Assembly: GCA_024196135.1 (NCBI GenBank)
Contig: JAMQCK010001194.1
Coordinates: 1 to 10,928, forward strand
DNA length: 10,928 nucleotides
Direction: 5' to 3'
Origin: Pleurotus ostreatus/Saccharomyces cerevisiae fusant
Taxonomy: Eukaryota; Opisthokonta
The position numbers and the translations under genes are program-made. Below are positions 1-8,202 of this stretch, one piece after another (the first letter of the stretch is position 1; each line of letters starts with the position of its first letter). Below the pieces are notes generated by a model. That model was not told the DNA's origin. It did no database searches and was given only the letters and a program-made list of their open reading frames with translations.

Positions 1-1127
1 AGGATCGACTTCTCCGGGTATAACTTGAAGCACATCGTCAATGTTGCATGCACGTTGGTGGCAGTCGCAGTGTCCGACGCGTTTCTCGTGCGTGGCGCGC
101 CACATGTAACCTTGAGCATCTCGTCTGATCACACTCTCAGGTTTATCGCAGTTTCATACTCTGGCGGCCGAATTACTGGCTTCTGGTACTTCCATTCGTA
201 GTTTTCGTTGGGGAACTGGGTACGTGTCGCGTTGGGCTTCACACGAAGCGTTCCTGACGACCCTTAAGGTCTCTTGGGCTGGAGCTTGTACTGCGAGTTC
301 GTGACGGACCACAGTTTGAGCGCTCTGGAAACAGATGTGCCAAAGCTCACGCACGCTCAAGTCGGATTTGGGGCAGCATGTTTCGCTATCAACCTCCTCT
401 GCACATGTACGTGTCACCCTGCTACATGCCCCTCATTTCCTCGCTCATACGCCTTCCCAGTGCTCATATCCGTGCGCCTCTGGAGGAGCCACCGCGGCAT
501 GTCCCACAAATCCGTCCCAGATCACTCACGGCGCATCTTGAAAGTCGGCGCCATCATCATCGAATCTGGTAGGTTTTGTGCCCGCACCGCGATGGTGATC
601 CGTATGCTGAGCGGCGCGCAGCGGCTGTCAACCTACTCTGGCTCGCGGGCATGTTCTTCTCGTCCTTATCGTCCTCCGCCGTATACCCCCTCATGGCAGA
701 CATGGTAAGTTTGGGCACTGTCATATGGCAACTTCGCGCGCTCATGCTATCCATCTCAGTACGCCCCGGTCACGGCCATCATCGTGAGTTGAGCCCGCAC
801 CTTACAGGGAATCACAGGCTAACTGTACCTCGCTCTCTCGTGTAGTTCTCACAGATAGTTGTACGGTCAACGACGACGCGAAGCGATTCGCGTGGGAGCG
901 TGTCCGTGAACTTTAGCGCGCTGCGACATATATCGCATGTCTCCATGCCTGCCGGCGTGAACCCGACTCGAACGCGCGACGATGGTGGCTTCTACGATAG
1001 CCGCGACGCCTTCGACGCTCAGAGGAACGGCTCGACTGTCGAGTTCAGCCTAGAAAGCCCGACCGTCTTCTCCCCGATATCCCGCCACACCGGGAAGACG
1101 CACTCGTTCGGCGACTCAATCGCATGA
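1..1127 (+). CDS. Basidiomycete multi-pass membrane protein, 3' part (5' end outside window)
   Basis: Exons that splice in frame: 1-87, 141-219, 269-406, 461-568, 622-704, 760-783, 846-1127, giving 266 visible residues and a TGA stop. Introns are 49-62 nt with GT..AG ends and branch-like sites (for example GGCTAAC before the last exon). Splicing restores a continuous protein: a helix ending in SDAFL, then VYRSFILWRPNYW, a helix at about 40-62, one at about 83-107 ending ISVRLWRSH, one at about 127-150 containing IIIES, and a last one near 155-178 (APVTAIIFSQIVVR). The SDAFLVYR..LW, RLWRSH and ESA patterns recall the large uncharacterised family of basidiomycete seven-helix proteins; the first helices would lie upstream. 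The last ~85 residues are polar, Ser/Thr/Arg-rich and probably a cytoplasmic tail. Function is unknown; a receptor-like role is only a guess. The gene is recognisable only after splicing, because each exon sits in a short open frame. Confidence 0.82.
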
Positions 1128-1530
1128 TTCACTCAGTAGATGGCGCCAGCATCGCGCGCCTTGGGTATCCCGAGCTTGCACCCAGGCGTATCCCCTCCAC
1201 ACGACCACATTACGATCTTGCTACAGTACCTACCGCACGACTACAACTGCGTTGTCGCTCGTTGTATTTTAGCGCCGTGGATTTCCCCTTCGCTCTTTTC
1301 TGTATCTGGGGTGCATTGTACTACTTATGCCATCATCACCATTCTCTCTTCTGGATCTGATCTTTTCCACCGGATCCGATGCCTTACATACCTGATTGAC
1401 CTGGACTTACCGTTGTATTTGAACAATGGATGGATTGGAGGTTCTGACTCTTTGACTGCGGTACCGTGCCTTGGGACTCGGCTAACATGAATTTGGGGTA
1501 TTCGCGAGCGGTCATGTACGGTCTACGGGG
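1128..1530. other. Intergenic DNA, probable 3' UTR and spacer
   Basis: About 400 bp downstream of the membrane-protein stop. It has no reading frame with family resemblance, no repeat of note and no RNA gene that I can see. The first 100-200 bp should hold the 3' UTR of the upstream gene. The short open frames here lack the codon texture of the real exons. Confidence 0.5.
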
Positions 1531-1584
1531 GAATATTCATGGGCGCTATATATGAACTAGGGCAAGGTTGGTGCGGGGGAATGC

Positions 1585-1616
1585 AGGACCCCGGAATATA
1601 CGCACAAAGGCCGTCC
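1585..1616 (+). repeat. Left copy of inverted repeat
   Basis: Starts AGGACCCCGGAATATACGCA and ends AGGCCGTCC; the reverse complement is found at 2199-2230 with three mismatches in the middle. Its final AGGCCGTCC is also the start of the internal tandem unit. Confidence 0.75.
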
Positions 1617-1760
1617 AGCGGTGCGGATAAATCTTGGGGGTCCCGGCCGGTAGGCCGGTCCAAAAAATGGATAAATTGGGAGCTTGACGGCGCGGAGGCC
1701 GGCCCAAAAACGCGGATATGTACGGGGTATGCGGCGAAGCCGTCCTGAAAAACGGATACC
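1607..1760 (+). repeat. Degenerate tandem repeats, array A (~44-bp unit)
   Basis: Four diverged copies start near 1607, 1651, 1696 and 1739 (spacing 43-45 bp). Each begins with a GGCCG or GCCGT block, then a C/A-rich stretch, then (C/T)GGATA. The first two keep GGATAAAT followed by T/G-rich sequence ending GGG. Divergence is high, so this is an old array. Confidence 0.6.
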
Positions 1761-1830
1761 TGAGCCCCGGTTCGAACCACCGGCCGCCCTCCAATTGGGA
1801 CGCGCGCCAGACCATTGAGCCATTCTATGA
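1748..1830 (-). promoter_or_regulatory. tRNA-like Pol III promoter signature (SINE head or tRNA relic)
   Basis: Read on the minus strand, TGGCTCAATGG (1812-1822) fits the Pol III A-box consensus TRGYNNARNGG, and GGTTCGAACC (1769-1778) fits the B box. They are 33 nt apart, a normal tRNA-like distance. A run of five T follows the B box at 1748-1752, which could terminate Pol III. The flanks do not pair as an acceptor stem and the T stem is broken, so this is not an intact tRNA. The B-box core is palindromic and so matches either strand; the A box decides the orientation. Likely a SINE head or decayed tRNA copy. Confidence 0.45.
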
Positions 1831-2074
1831 GCAAGTGCTGGGGGACGGTGGGAAACCTCATAGCTCCCCACGCTCATTGGCACTTTCTCCCACTGTCAGA
1901 CTTGATCTTCCGAAGAACAGCGATGCGCGCGGTAGCTTTTTGTATGGGCCTTGAGAGCGTTTATTCTTTGGGCTTGCACTTAACAACTTCTTTCTATTGC
2001 AGGCGCTGTACGCACCGCCTGTGCGGACCCGAGGAGAAAAATGGGATTTTTGCCGATTTTATTGCCATTTTTGG
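1831..2074. other. Unassigned sequence between the two repeat arrays
   Basis: About 240 bp without tandem-unit copies, without a supportable reading frame and without recognised RNA structure. It may be the body of the element or host DNA captured between two repeat arrays. Confidence 0.4.
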
Positions 2075-2198
2075 AGGCCGTCACAGGAAAGCGGATAAAT
2101 CCTGGGGGTCCCAAGAGGCCGTTCCAGAAAACGGATGAATTTGGGGGCCAAAGGCCCAAGAAAAAACGGATAAATGTGCGCCGAAGCCGGATTTTCCA
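2075..2198 (+). repeat. Degenerate tandem repeats, array B (same unit, ~33-41 bp)
   Basis: Copies start near 2075, 2116, 2152 and 2184 and carry the same blocks as array A in the same orientation: AGGCCGT, then AAAGCGGATAAATC or AAAACGGATGAATT, then TGGGGG. GCGGATAAATC(C/T)TGGGGGTCCC occurs in both arrays (near 1623 and 2091), which ties them together. Confidence 0.6.
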
Positions 2199-2230
2199 GG
2201 ACGGCCTCCATGCGTATATTCCGGGGTCCT
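2199..2230 (-). repeat. Right copy of inverted repeat
   Basis: Inverted partner of 1585-1616. Read on the minus strand it starts with the same 20-nt core (AGGACCCCGGAATATACGCA) and ends AGGCCGTCC. Confidence 0.75.
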
Positions 2231-2529
2231 GGGAATGCACGGAAATGAATCCATAAGCGGTTAATGAAAGGGTCCATGCCCTACCCCAAACGTTCTCAAA
2301 GCCTTCCTTTTCCGTCACAATTGCTTGCCATAAAGGACCTTCGCCCGATCCCTTTGGATCGTGATAGTACAATCAAAAGGTGAGTTTGCGGTCGTACAAT
2401 AGCACATAAATAGGCAATGATGGTTCTACAGTTAGCTTGTTGTAAGTCCACGAACAGATAGAGGTATATGGGTACTAGAACAGTCGCATGGACAACTAGG
2501 GAAGCAGCATCCACAACGCCGAGGCGCTC
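2231..2529. other. Intergenic DNA, probable 3' UTR of the C2-domain gene
   Basis: About 300 bp between the repeat element and the stop codon of the minus-strand C2 gene. It should hold that gene's 3' UTR and poly(A) site. No protein or RNA gene is visible. A small imperfect hairpin (CGATCC/GGATCG around 2347-2362) is the only structure noticed. Confidence 0.45.
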
Positions 2530-4920
2530 CTAGTGTCCCCCAGACGCAAGATTGAGCTCACGATCCAACTGCCTCGCGATCTCCATATCCCTCTCTTCCT
2601 GCTCCCGGAATGCACGCTCCTCTTCCTCCTGTAGCTTCAGCAGCATCTGCCGCTCCTCTTCCTCTGCCCTCGCCCTTCTTGCTCGTTCTTCCCGCAACAT
2701 GCGTTCCTCCTCCTCCTGCGCCTTCAACAGCGCGCGCCGCTCCTCCTCTTCCTCGCGCAACCGCCTCAATCGCTCTTCCTCCTCTGCCCGCAGGCGCGCT
2801 TCCTCCCGGCGCAGTTGCTCCAAGCGGCGCTCCTCTGCTAGCCTAGCCTCCTCAGCACGCTTGCGAGCCTCTTCCGCGCGTCGGAGGGCCTCTTCAGCTT
2901 CGCGCCGAGCCTCCTCGGCCTTGCGCGCTTCCTCTGCGCGTCGACGTTCCTCCTCGGCCCGTCGCGCCTCCTCTTCCGCTCGCCTGAGCTCTTCCGCCCT
3001 CCTCGCCTCCTCCGCCAATCGCGCCTCCTCTGCTTTCCGTGCCTCTTCCGCTCTCCGGGCTTCCTCGGCCAACCGCGCCTCCTCTACCTGCCTGGCCTCC
3101 TCTGCACGGCGTGCTTCTTCTTCGTGAGCCTTCTCCTCCTCGCGCTTTCGTTGTTCCTCCTGCGCTCGCCGCTCCTCGTCACGCTTGCGCTGCTCCTCCC
3201 GCTTGCGGTCCTCTTCCTCGTGCCCCGGAGGTAGCGGCAGCGGCGTCTGGTACCGCTTCTGCAGGTAGGGGTCAGGGAAGGATTCCTGTCGGTGCGGGCC
3301 TTGAGCGAATGGTTGCGGCGTCGAGGGGGGAGGTGAGGCAGGATAGCCGCCCGGAGGGGTGCGGTCCTGTGAAGGCGCATTGTAAGCGGCGTAGGGCTCG
3401 ACGTGGGGGTATGAGTGCTGCGGGTAGCCGTTGGTATAGGGTGCATGAGCTTGATATTGTTGAGGGGGTGGTCCATTGCCGTAGGGCGATGGCGTGGATG
3501 GGTTGGCATACGGCGCAGGTGTAGAGGGGTTTGCGTAGGGTGCTGGAGTGCCAGGGTTGGCGTACGGAGCGGGAGTGGAAGGGTTAGCGTAGGGAACAGG
3601 CGTCGCCGCGTTCTGGTAGGGAGCTTGTGCGGGGGCATTCGCATAGGGTGCGGGGGTGGGGGTGGGGTTGCCGCCGTAAGGTGCTACAGATATGCCGGGA
3701 ACGGGGAACGAGAAGCCTCCTGTGTTGCTGTCCGATGAAGGTGGCTGCTGCTGCTGTGAGGGAGCATAGGACTGCTGCGAGGGGGTATACGACTGCTGCG
3801 ATGGAGCATACGAGGGCGCGATGGAAGGAGCGAGGTACGAGGTAGGGCGCTGCTGCGAGGTTACGCTTGGCGCACCCGTGTATCTGCTCGTGTCGCCAGT
3901 GTATTTGCTAGTATCACCGGTATACTTGCTTGTATCGCCAGTATATCTGCTCGTATCGCCCGTATACTTGCTCGTGTCACCGGTATACTTGCTCATGTCG
4001 CCCGTGTATTTGCTCGTATCGATCTCCTCACCCGGTATGGGCGGCAAGTCCACGCTCGAGTGCCTGCTGTGGCCGACGGGGTGCGGAGATGACTTTGGGT
4101 TCCCCGGCCGCAAGATGGATGGTACGTGGCCGCCAGGAAGAGCTGATCCGCCGGGCTGCAACACAGAGGGCACTCCCCGCCCAGCGCCCTGGGGTGGGAC
4201 AGCAGCTGCATCACCGTGCCTGGAAGGCGTCGGGGTGCTGACCACGCGCTGCCTCCCACCAGCGGCAGCATTCGGGGGCATCAAATGACTTTGAGATGGG
4301 AGCGGGACTTCGCTGCGCAGCGGCGAGCCCTTGGGCGGTGTCACGGGCGGGCGCGCAAGACGATCATTCGGCTTCAGCTTGGAGGGCCGGCGCTGGAGGT
4401 TGTTGTAGTTGGGCGGCGCGGGGCCGTTCGCGTAGTAGGTCATCTCCAGGTACACTTCCCCGCGCTGGGTGGTGTCTAGCTTGAGGGGGATCCAGTCTGT
4501 TGTGTTGTTAGCGGGTGTCTGGGATGCTTCGCGAGCGACGCACCATCGAACTCGCCCGTCTTTAGTGTTTCTGTGATGTCCAGCGTGCCCGAGCCGAGGG
4601 AGTCATCCGACTTGGACTCTTTGGCGAAGCAGGTTACTTCCAGCTGTCTGAACTTGCCCGTCGCGGTCTTCATCACGGGGAAGCGCAGCTCATCGTCCCA
4701 GACGGGGTGCTGGCCACCCTTGACATCCACCTTCGTACGCTTATCGGTACCTGGGAAGATATCAGCGTCCCTTCCGAACACCCTTACCGCCCACTGAGTG
4801 CGCACCATTCAGTGAGATCTGGCAGAATACATCCTGCTTGTAGAAAGAGTGCCTGTCGATGAGATTCTTCGCTTTGAGGACGACAACGATGAGCGTTCCG
4901 ATGCGCTCCTCTTTGGACAT
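2530..4920 (-). CDS. C2-domain protein with Pro-rich repeats and long charged helix (Inn1/Fic1-like)
   Basis: Spliced as complement(2530-4496, 4544-4750, 4806-4920); introns of 47 and 55 nt; 762 aa. The start ATG at 4920 sits in a CCACC context. Residues ~6-126 form a C2 domain: GTLIVVVLKAKNL, KQDVF, then KVDVKGGQHPVWDDELRF, and a final strand at about 120-128 (GEVYLEMTYY). Loop 3 has KESKSDDSLG, with fewer acidic ligands than Ca2+-binding C2 domains, so calcium-independent binding is likely. Residues ~140-266 are Pro-rich with several PxxP sites. Then come seven DTSKYTG repeats (267-315), YAPSQQS copies, seven nine-residue TPAPYANPS repeats (388-450) and a Glu/Arg/Ala-rich helix (~532-757). 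C2 plus a Pro-rich tail is the plan of Inn1/Fic1 ingression proteins, which bind SH3 proteins at the division site. The role is inferred from architecture; a general membrane adaptor is the alternative. Confidence 0.85.
2548..3225 (-). repeat. Repetitive coding DNA for a Glu/Arg/Ala helix (hexad repeat)
   Basis: Encodes ~226 residues dominated by units such as AEEARR, AEEARK and AEEARL. The strongest period is six residues (18 bp), with occasional seven-residue insertions, and few large hydrophobic residues in the N-terminal half. Glu and Arg/Lys are arranged for i to i+4 salt bridges. The antisense strand gives a long Ser/Arg-rich open frame that is only a shadow. Confidence 0.8.
3469..3657 (-). 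repeat. In-frame 27-bp minisatellite encoding TPAPYANPS x7
   Basis: 189 bp = 7 x 27 bp coding for seven nine-residue units, consensus TPAPYANPS; the outer units are diverged (AQAPYQNAA, TPSPYGNGP). It lies between the Ser/Gln-rich segment and the charged helix of the C2 protein and makes an extended Pro/Tyr-rich linker. Confidence 0.88.
3874..4020 (-). repeat. In-frame 21-bp minisatellite encoding DTSKYTG x7
   Basis: 147 bp = 7 x 21 bp coding for seven copies of D(T/M)S(K/R)YTG inside the C2 protein. Copies differ mainly at synonymous positions (GTATAC/GTATTT/GTATCT for Lys-Tyr and so on), so the peptide is conserved more tightly than the DNA. Tyr and Ser/Thr recur once per unit and could be modification sites; that is speculation. 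Confidence 0.9.
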
Positions 4921-5078
4921 GGTGGTAGGAGTGAAGGAAGGGATAAATGCTGTGAGGTCGGAATGATGGTTGTTCGTGGCGATCCACGGAGCCCGCGGAG
5001 GCACTGCTCATCGTGCGGTCCGATCATCCGCGTGATGGACGCCCCTTGTCTCCAACTATCACGACGCACTGAGGGCGC
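4921..5078. promoter_or_regulatory. Divergent (bidirectional) promoter region, 158 bp
   Basis: Separates the start codons of the C2 gene (minus, 4920) and the nuclease gene (plus, 5079). No obvious TATA box is seen for either gene. On the minus strand the leader next to the ATG is pyrimidine-rich (CTTCCTTCACTCCTACCACC), as is common at fungal start regions. Both 5' UTRs and both core promoters must fit here unless transcription starts inside the neighbour. Confidence 0.65.
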
Positions 5079-8018
5079 ATGCCTCCAGGAGCGCCCTATG
5101 GGTCCTTCATACTTCCATACCACATCCGTGTCGATGAATTTACGGGCAGCAATACGGAAGGCATAACGCCCCTCCTGCATCTCCTTACGCATACCCACTC
5201 TGACCATATTACCGGCTTGGCCTCCAAGTCGTTTGGCTACAATGTCATCTGCTCGCCGGACGCGAAGGAGATGCTGCTGAGATACGAAGTGTACAAGGAA
5301 CGCGCTCTGCTTGCAATGGATATTCGTGCAGAGAAGACGCGAGCTTTCGCCCATCTGAAGGTCGACCCGATCCAATGTCCAGATGGCACTATGTACTATA
5401 CGGGAGCGAGGGACTTGCTGGTACGTCCATGACTTGACAAGATGAATTCATGACCTCACCCCTCCTCAGAGAGCAATCCCTCTCAATACACCTACGAAGC
5501 TTGAATTATCCGCCGACGAAGAGGTTACGGTGACATTGATAGATGCCAACCATTGCCCAGGCGCTGTAATGTGAGCACCATCCTCTACTGCACAATCTTC
5601 TTCGGCCAACATTCATTCAAAGGTATCTTATCGAAGGAAGTCAAGGAACCATCCTGCATACGGGCGACTTTCGCGCCGAATCCTGGTTCCTCGATGGCCT
5701 AATGCGACATCCCTCACTGCAACCCTATATCCATAATGGATATTTGGATAACTTATCACCGGAAGATCGTGCTCTTAATCCTGTCATGAAGACCCTGGAC
5801 GCTATTTATCTTGACACAGCGACTGTTACTTCCCAGCTGAATGTGCCTTCGAAGGTATAGTTCACACATCTTCCTTAATCAGTACTTACCACAACTTACA
5901 GAACCGAGCGACGTCTGGTCTCATTGAGCTCATGAAGCTCTATCCGCCTTCCACGCACTTCTTCATCAACTCCTGGACGTGGGGCTACGAGGATATACTG
6001 AAAGCCATTGCGCGAGCATTCAATACACCGGTAAGCCCTCTTCCTCTACTTCTCTTTTTTCATCTTCACAATTTACCCAGATCCACCTTGACCGCTACAA
6101 GCACGGCATCTTCAAGTGCCTCAGCGATCCCTTCCTGCGACGAATTGCTACTTCAGACCCAGCTGCGTCGCGCTTTCACGCCTGCGAGCGATTTGACCGC
6201 TGCGACCATGTCGCCGTGGACGACGAGGTCGGAAAGCCGCGCAAGGTGATCAGCCGGCTGGGAAAGCGCGTCGTCTACGTCAATCCTGTCAGCATGGATG
6301 AGGAGAAGTGGGATGAATATCTGACGGAGCATAAAGCGCTGTTGGAGAAGGGGGAAGCTCCGAGTGTTTTGGTGAGTGCTAACATCTCTCTCATTCTCGT
6401 TCATTCATTTGCGTACAGAACTTCCGCTTACCCATATCTTCAGCTTGTCCCCCTCTCTCGTCACTCTCCCCTGCCCGAGCTGCGCGCCTTCGTCAAGCTC
6501 TTCCGCCCTCGGCGCGTCGTCCCGAATACCCTCACGCCTGACCTTCACGGCCTCGACTGGTTCTGCATCGACCGCATGTTTGTTGACTGTCTCGCTGCGC
6601 CGCCGTCCGATCCTCTTCCCCTCACCGCGGATCCGCGCGTCAAGCTAGACGCCATGGAGCGCATCGACGACGAGGAAGGCGACGCCGCTTTGAAGAACCT
6701 TGTCGGCGCCGGCGCGGACGACGCGGCCGCGCGCTGGGCGAGGGATGGTCATTTGCGCAAGCGCATAGGCGTGCTGGCGGAATATCTGACCGACGAGGAA
6801 ATCATGGTCGTCGACCGGCTGCTGACCGGCAAACCGCTGGACTTGACAGCCATCACCAAAGCCAGCGCCTCAACGCCTGCGAAATCAGACGCCGCGAAGG
6901 CAGGCGCTCAGGGTGCTCCGCCTGTGCCCGGTCTGTCAACTCGCGCACTCGGCAAGCAACCCGCGCGCGTCCTCGAAAGCGACGAGGAGACCGAGGACGA
7001 CGAAGAGGGCGAGAGGACGATGCACAAGCTGTTCTGGAAGCAGGCCGGAATGACGCGGTCGCAGGCTATGCTGTCGTCGTCGCCGGCGTCGAAGTCCTCT
7101 GCTATTCCTTCCAGCCCTGCGAAGGCGTCCCTTGTGTTCTCTAGTCCGTCCAGGCCCTTACCTAGTCCAACCAAACCTCGTGAAGGTGTCGGCGTGGATG
7201 GGGCGTGGGACATCGGGCCTGCTCGAGGCGGAGAGATGGCGGACCGGATGACGCCGGTCAGCTCGCCTATGCGACCACCACGTACCCCGTCGAGTCACGC
7301 GAAGCGCAAGCTGGCAGAGCTTGCCCAGCAAACGCCCTCCCCAGCTTCGAAACGGAGAGCAGTCGATGCGCCCGTCCTCCGACCTATCACCAGCTACGGA
7401 CTACCACTAAACGCCGACACTGAAGCGCTCACCGTCAAAGCCGAGGTTGTGTCTCCTGTATCGAGCCGCCGCCTGCGCTCGGCGACGAAAAGTCCTTCGA
7501 CGTCGACACCACAACGTGCCCGTTTGCCATCTGCCTTCGGCACGTACCGCGTGCTTACAGTGTCTCCGCGGTCGGAGGCACGGTATCGCATGCCTGGACG
7601 GCGGGAGTTGTGCACTTCGCCCCTGTCGAAGAGACCGCCTGTGGCCGGGACGCTACTTAATGAACGCAGGACGCCGCTAGCCGAACGCAGTCGAGGTCCC
7701 AACGAGCCGACATCGCCGACGCCTCGTAGGCATGCGACGGCTAGCCCTTTGAGGGCGAAGCCGGCGCACCCCGGGTTAGCGAAACTGGCGCATAGCGAGT
7801 TAGCGAACGCGGCGCACCCAGGGCTCGTACCGATTCCTAGTGAGGAGCAGGTCGGGACGAACGAGAGAAATAAGCGAGAGAGGGAACGGTGTCTGCTCGC
7901 GGCGAAGCTCGCACGCGTTGGGTATGCCAGAAAGGGATACGATGAGAGGCGGAAGGAAGCGGTGGGTAGGATAGAGCGGAGATTGAGGAAGGAGTCTGGG
8001 GAGGGGGCGTTCTCATGA
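5079..8018 (+). CDS. SNM1/Artemis-family beta-CASP DNA repair nuclease
   Basis: Exons 5079-5420, 5470-5570, 5623-5854, 5902-6030, 6081-6371 and 6444-8018; introns of 47-72 nt; 889 aa. The start MPPGAPYGSF is conserved-looking and leads directly into the fold. Metallo-beta-lactamase motifs: Asp19 (IRVDEF), HTHSDH at 38-43, His142 in ANHCPGAV, and Asp163 in HTGDFRAE. Beta-CASP: Asp212 in YLDTA (motif A), His372 in VPLSRHSP (motif B position), and PNTL at 392-395 where RNA-processing relatives carry a His; its absence fits the DNA-processing branch. RFHAC (His301) resembles an Artemis segment. All metal ligands are present, so it should be an active nuclease for end trimming or crosslink repair in the nucleus. 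Residues ~500-889 are Ser/Pro-rich, probably disordered, with an acidic patch (ESDEETEDDEEGE) and a basic C-terminal helix. Pso2-like versus Artemis-like is not resolved. Confidence 0.92.
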
Positions 8019-8202
8019 AGCATGTTGGCAAACCTTGTATGATATACTCGTATAATTGCATTATAGGGCATGGCCCAATAACATCATCCGACCATCTACA
8101 AGAATGAATCTGTACGTTGCTCGACCGACCCCAACAAGCCAGCGAAAAGAATATCCAAAATGCCTCTAAAGGCAAACAAAAGCGCGACGATGTGCGAGCC
8201 CT
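8019..8202. terminator. Tail-to-tail intergenic region
   Basis: 184 bp between the stop of the nuclease gene (plus) and the stop of the first GNAT gene (minus). Both poly(A) sites must lie here or overlap. The AT-rich stretch 8036-8066 is the likeliest processing zone; no canonical AATAAA is present on either strand, as is usual in fungi. Confidence 0.45.

Larger units (their letters stand above)
1585..2230. mobile_element. Possible non-autonomous element bounded by inverted repeats
   Basis: The segment is bounded by a 32-bp sequence at 1585-1616 and its inverted copy at 2199-2230; about 29 of 32 positions match, including an uninterrupted 20-nt core (AGGACCCCGGAATATACGCA). Inside are two arrays of a degenerate unit containing GGCCG..AAAA..CGGATAAAT and, between them, a tRNA-like Pol III signature on the minus strand. 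No transposase or reverse transcriptase frame is present, so an autonomous element is excluded. The size of ~650 bp would fit a MITE-like or composite SINE relic. I did not find a clear target-site duplication outside the inverted ends. Assignment as mobile DNA is inference. Confidence 0.45.

Noticed and set aside
80..160. Frameshift in the membrane-protein gene
   Set aside because: Reading past 87 loses the family pattern, but a 53-nt GTGCGT..CTCAG intron (88-140) restores it fully; no frameshift is needed.
1755..1835. Functional tRNA gene
   Set aside because: A and B boxes are present, but neither acceptor nor T stem pairs in either phase; treated as a relic or SINE head.
1523..1883. Overlapping open frames on both strands in the repeat region
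   Set aside because: They arise from GC-rich tandem units and inverted repeats; several frames are open at once and none has a recognisable domain.
2552..3127. Plus-strand 191-aa Ser/Arg-rich open frame
   Set aside because: It is the exact antisense of the Glu/Arg/Ala helix of the C2 gene; the composition follows from GAG/GCG-rich repeats, and no independent support exists.
3874..4020. CRISPR-like array
   Set aside because: The 21-bp units are contiguous with no spacers, in frame inside a eukaryotic gene: a coding minisatellite.
7394..8071. Minus-strand 225-aa open frame under the nuclease tail
   Set aside because: Shadow of the last exon of the nuclease gene: low-complexity Ser/Arg composition, no domain, and no splice partners.
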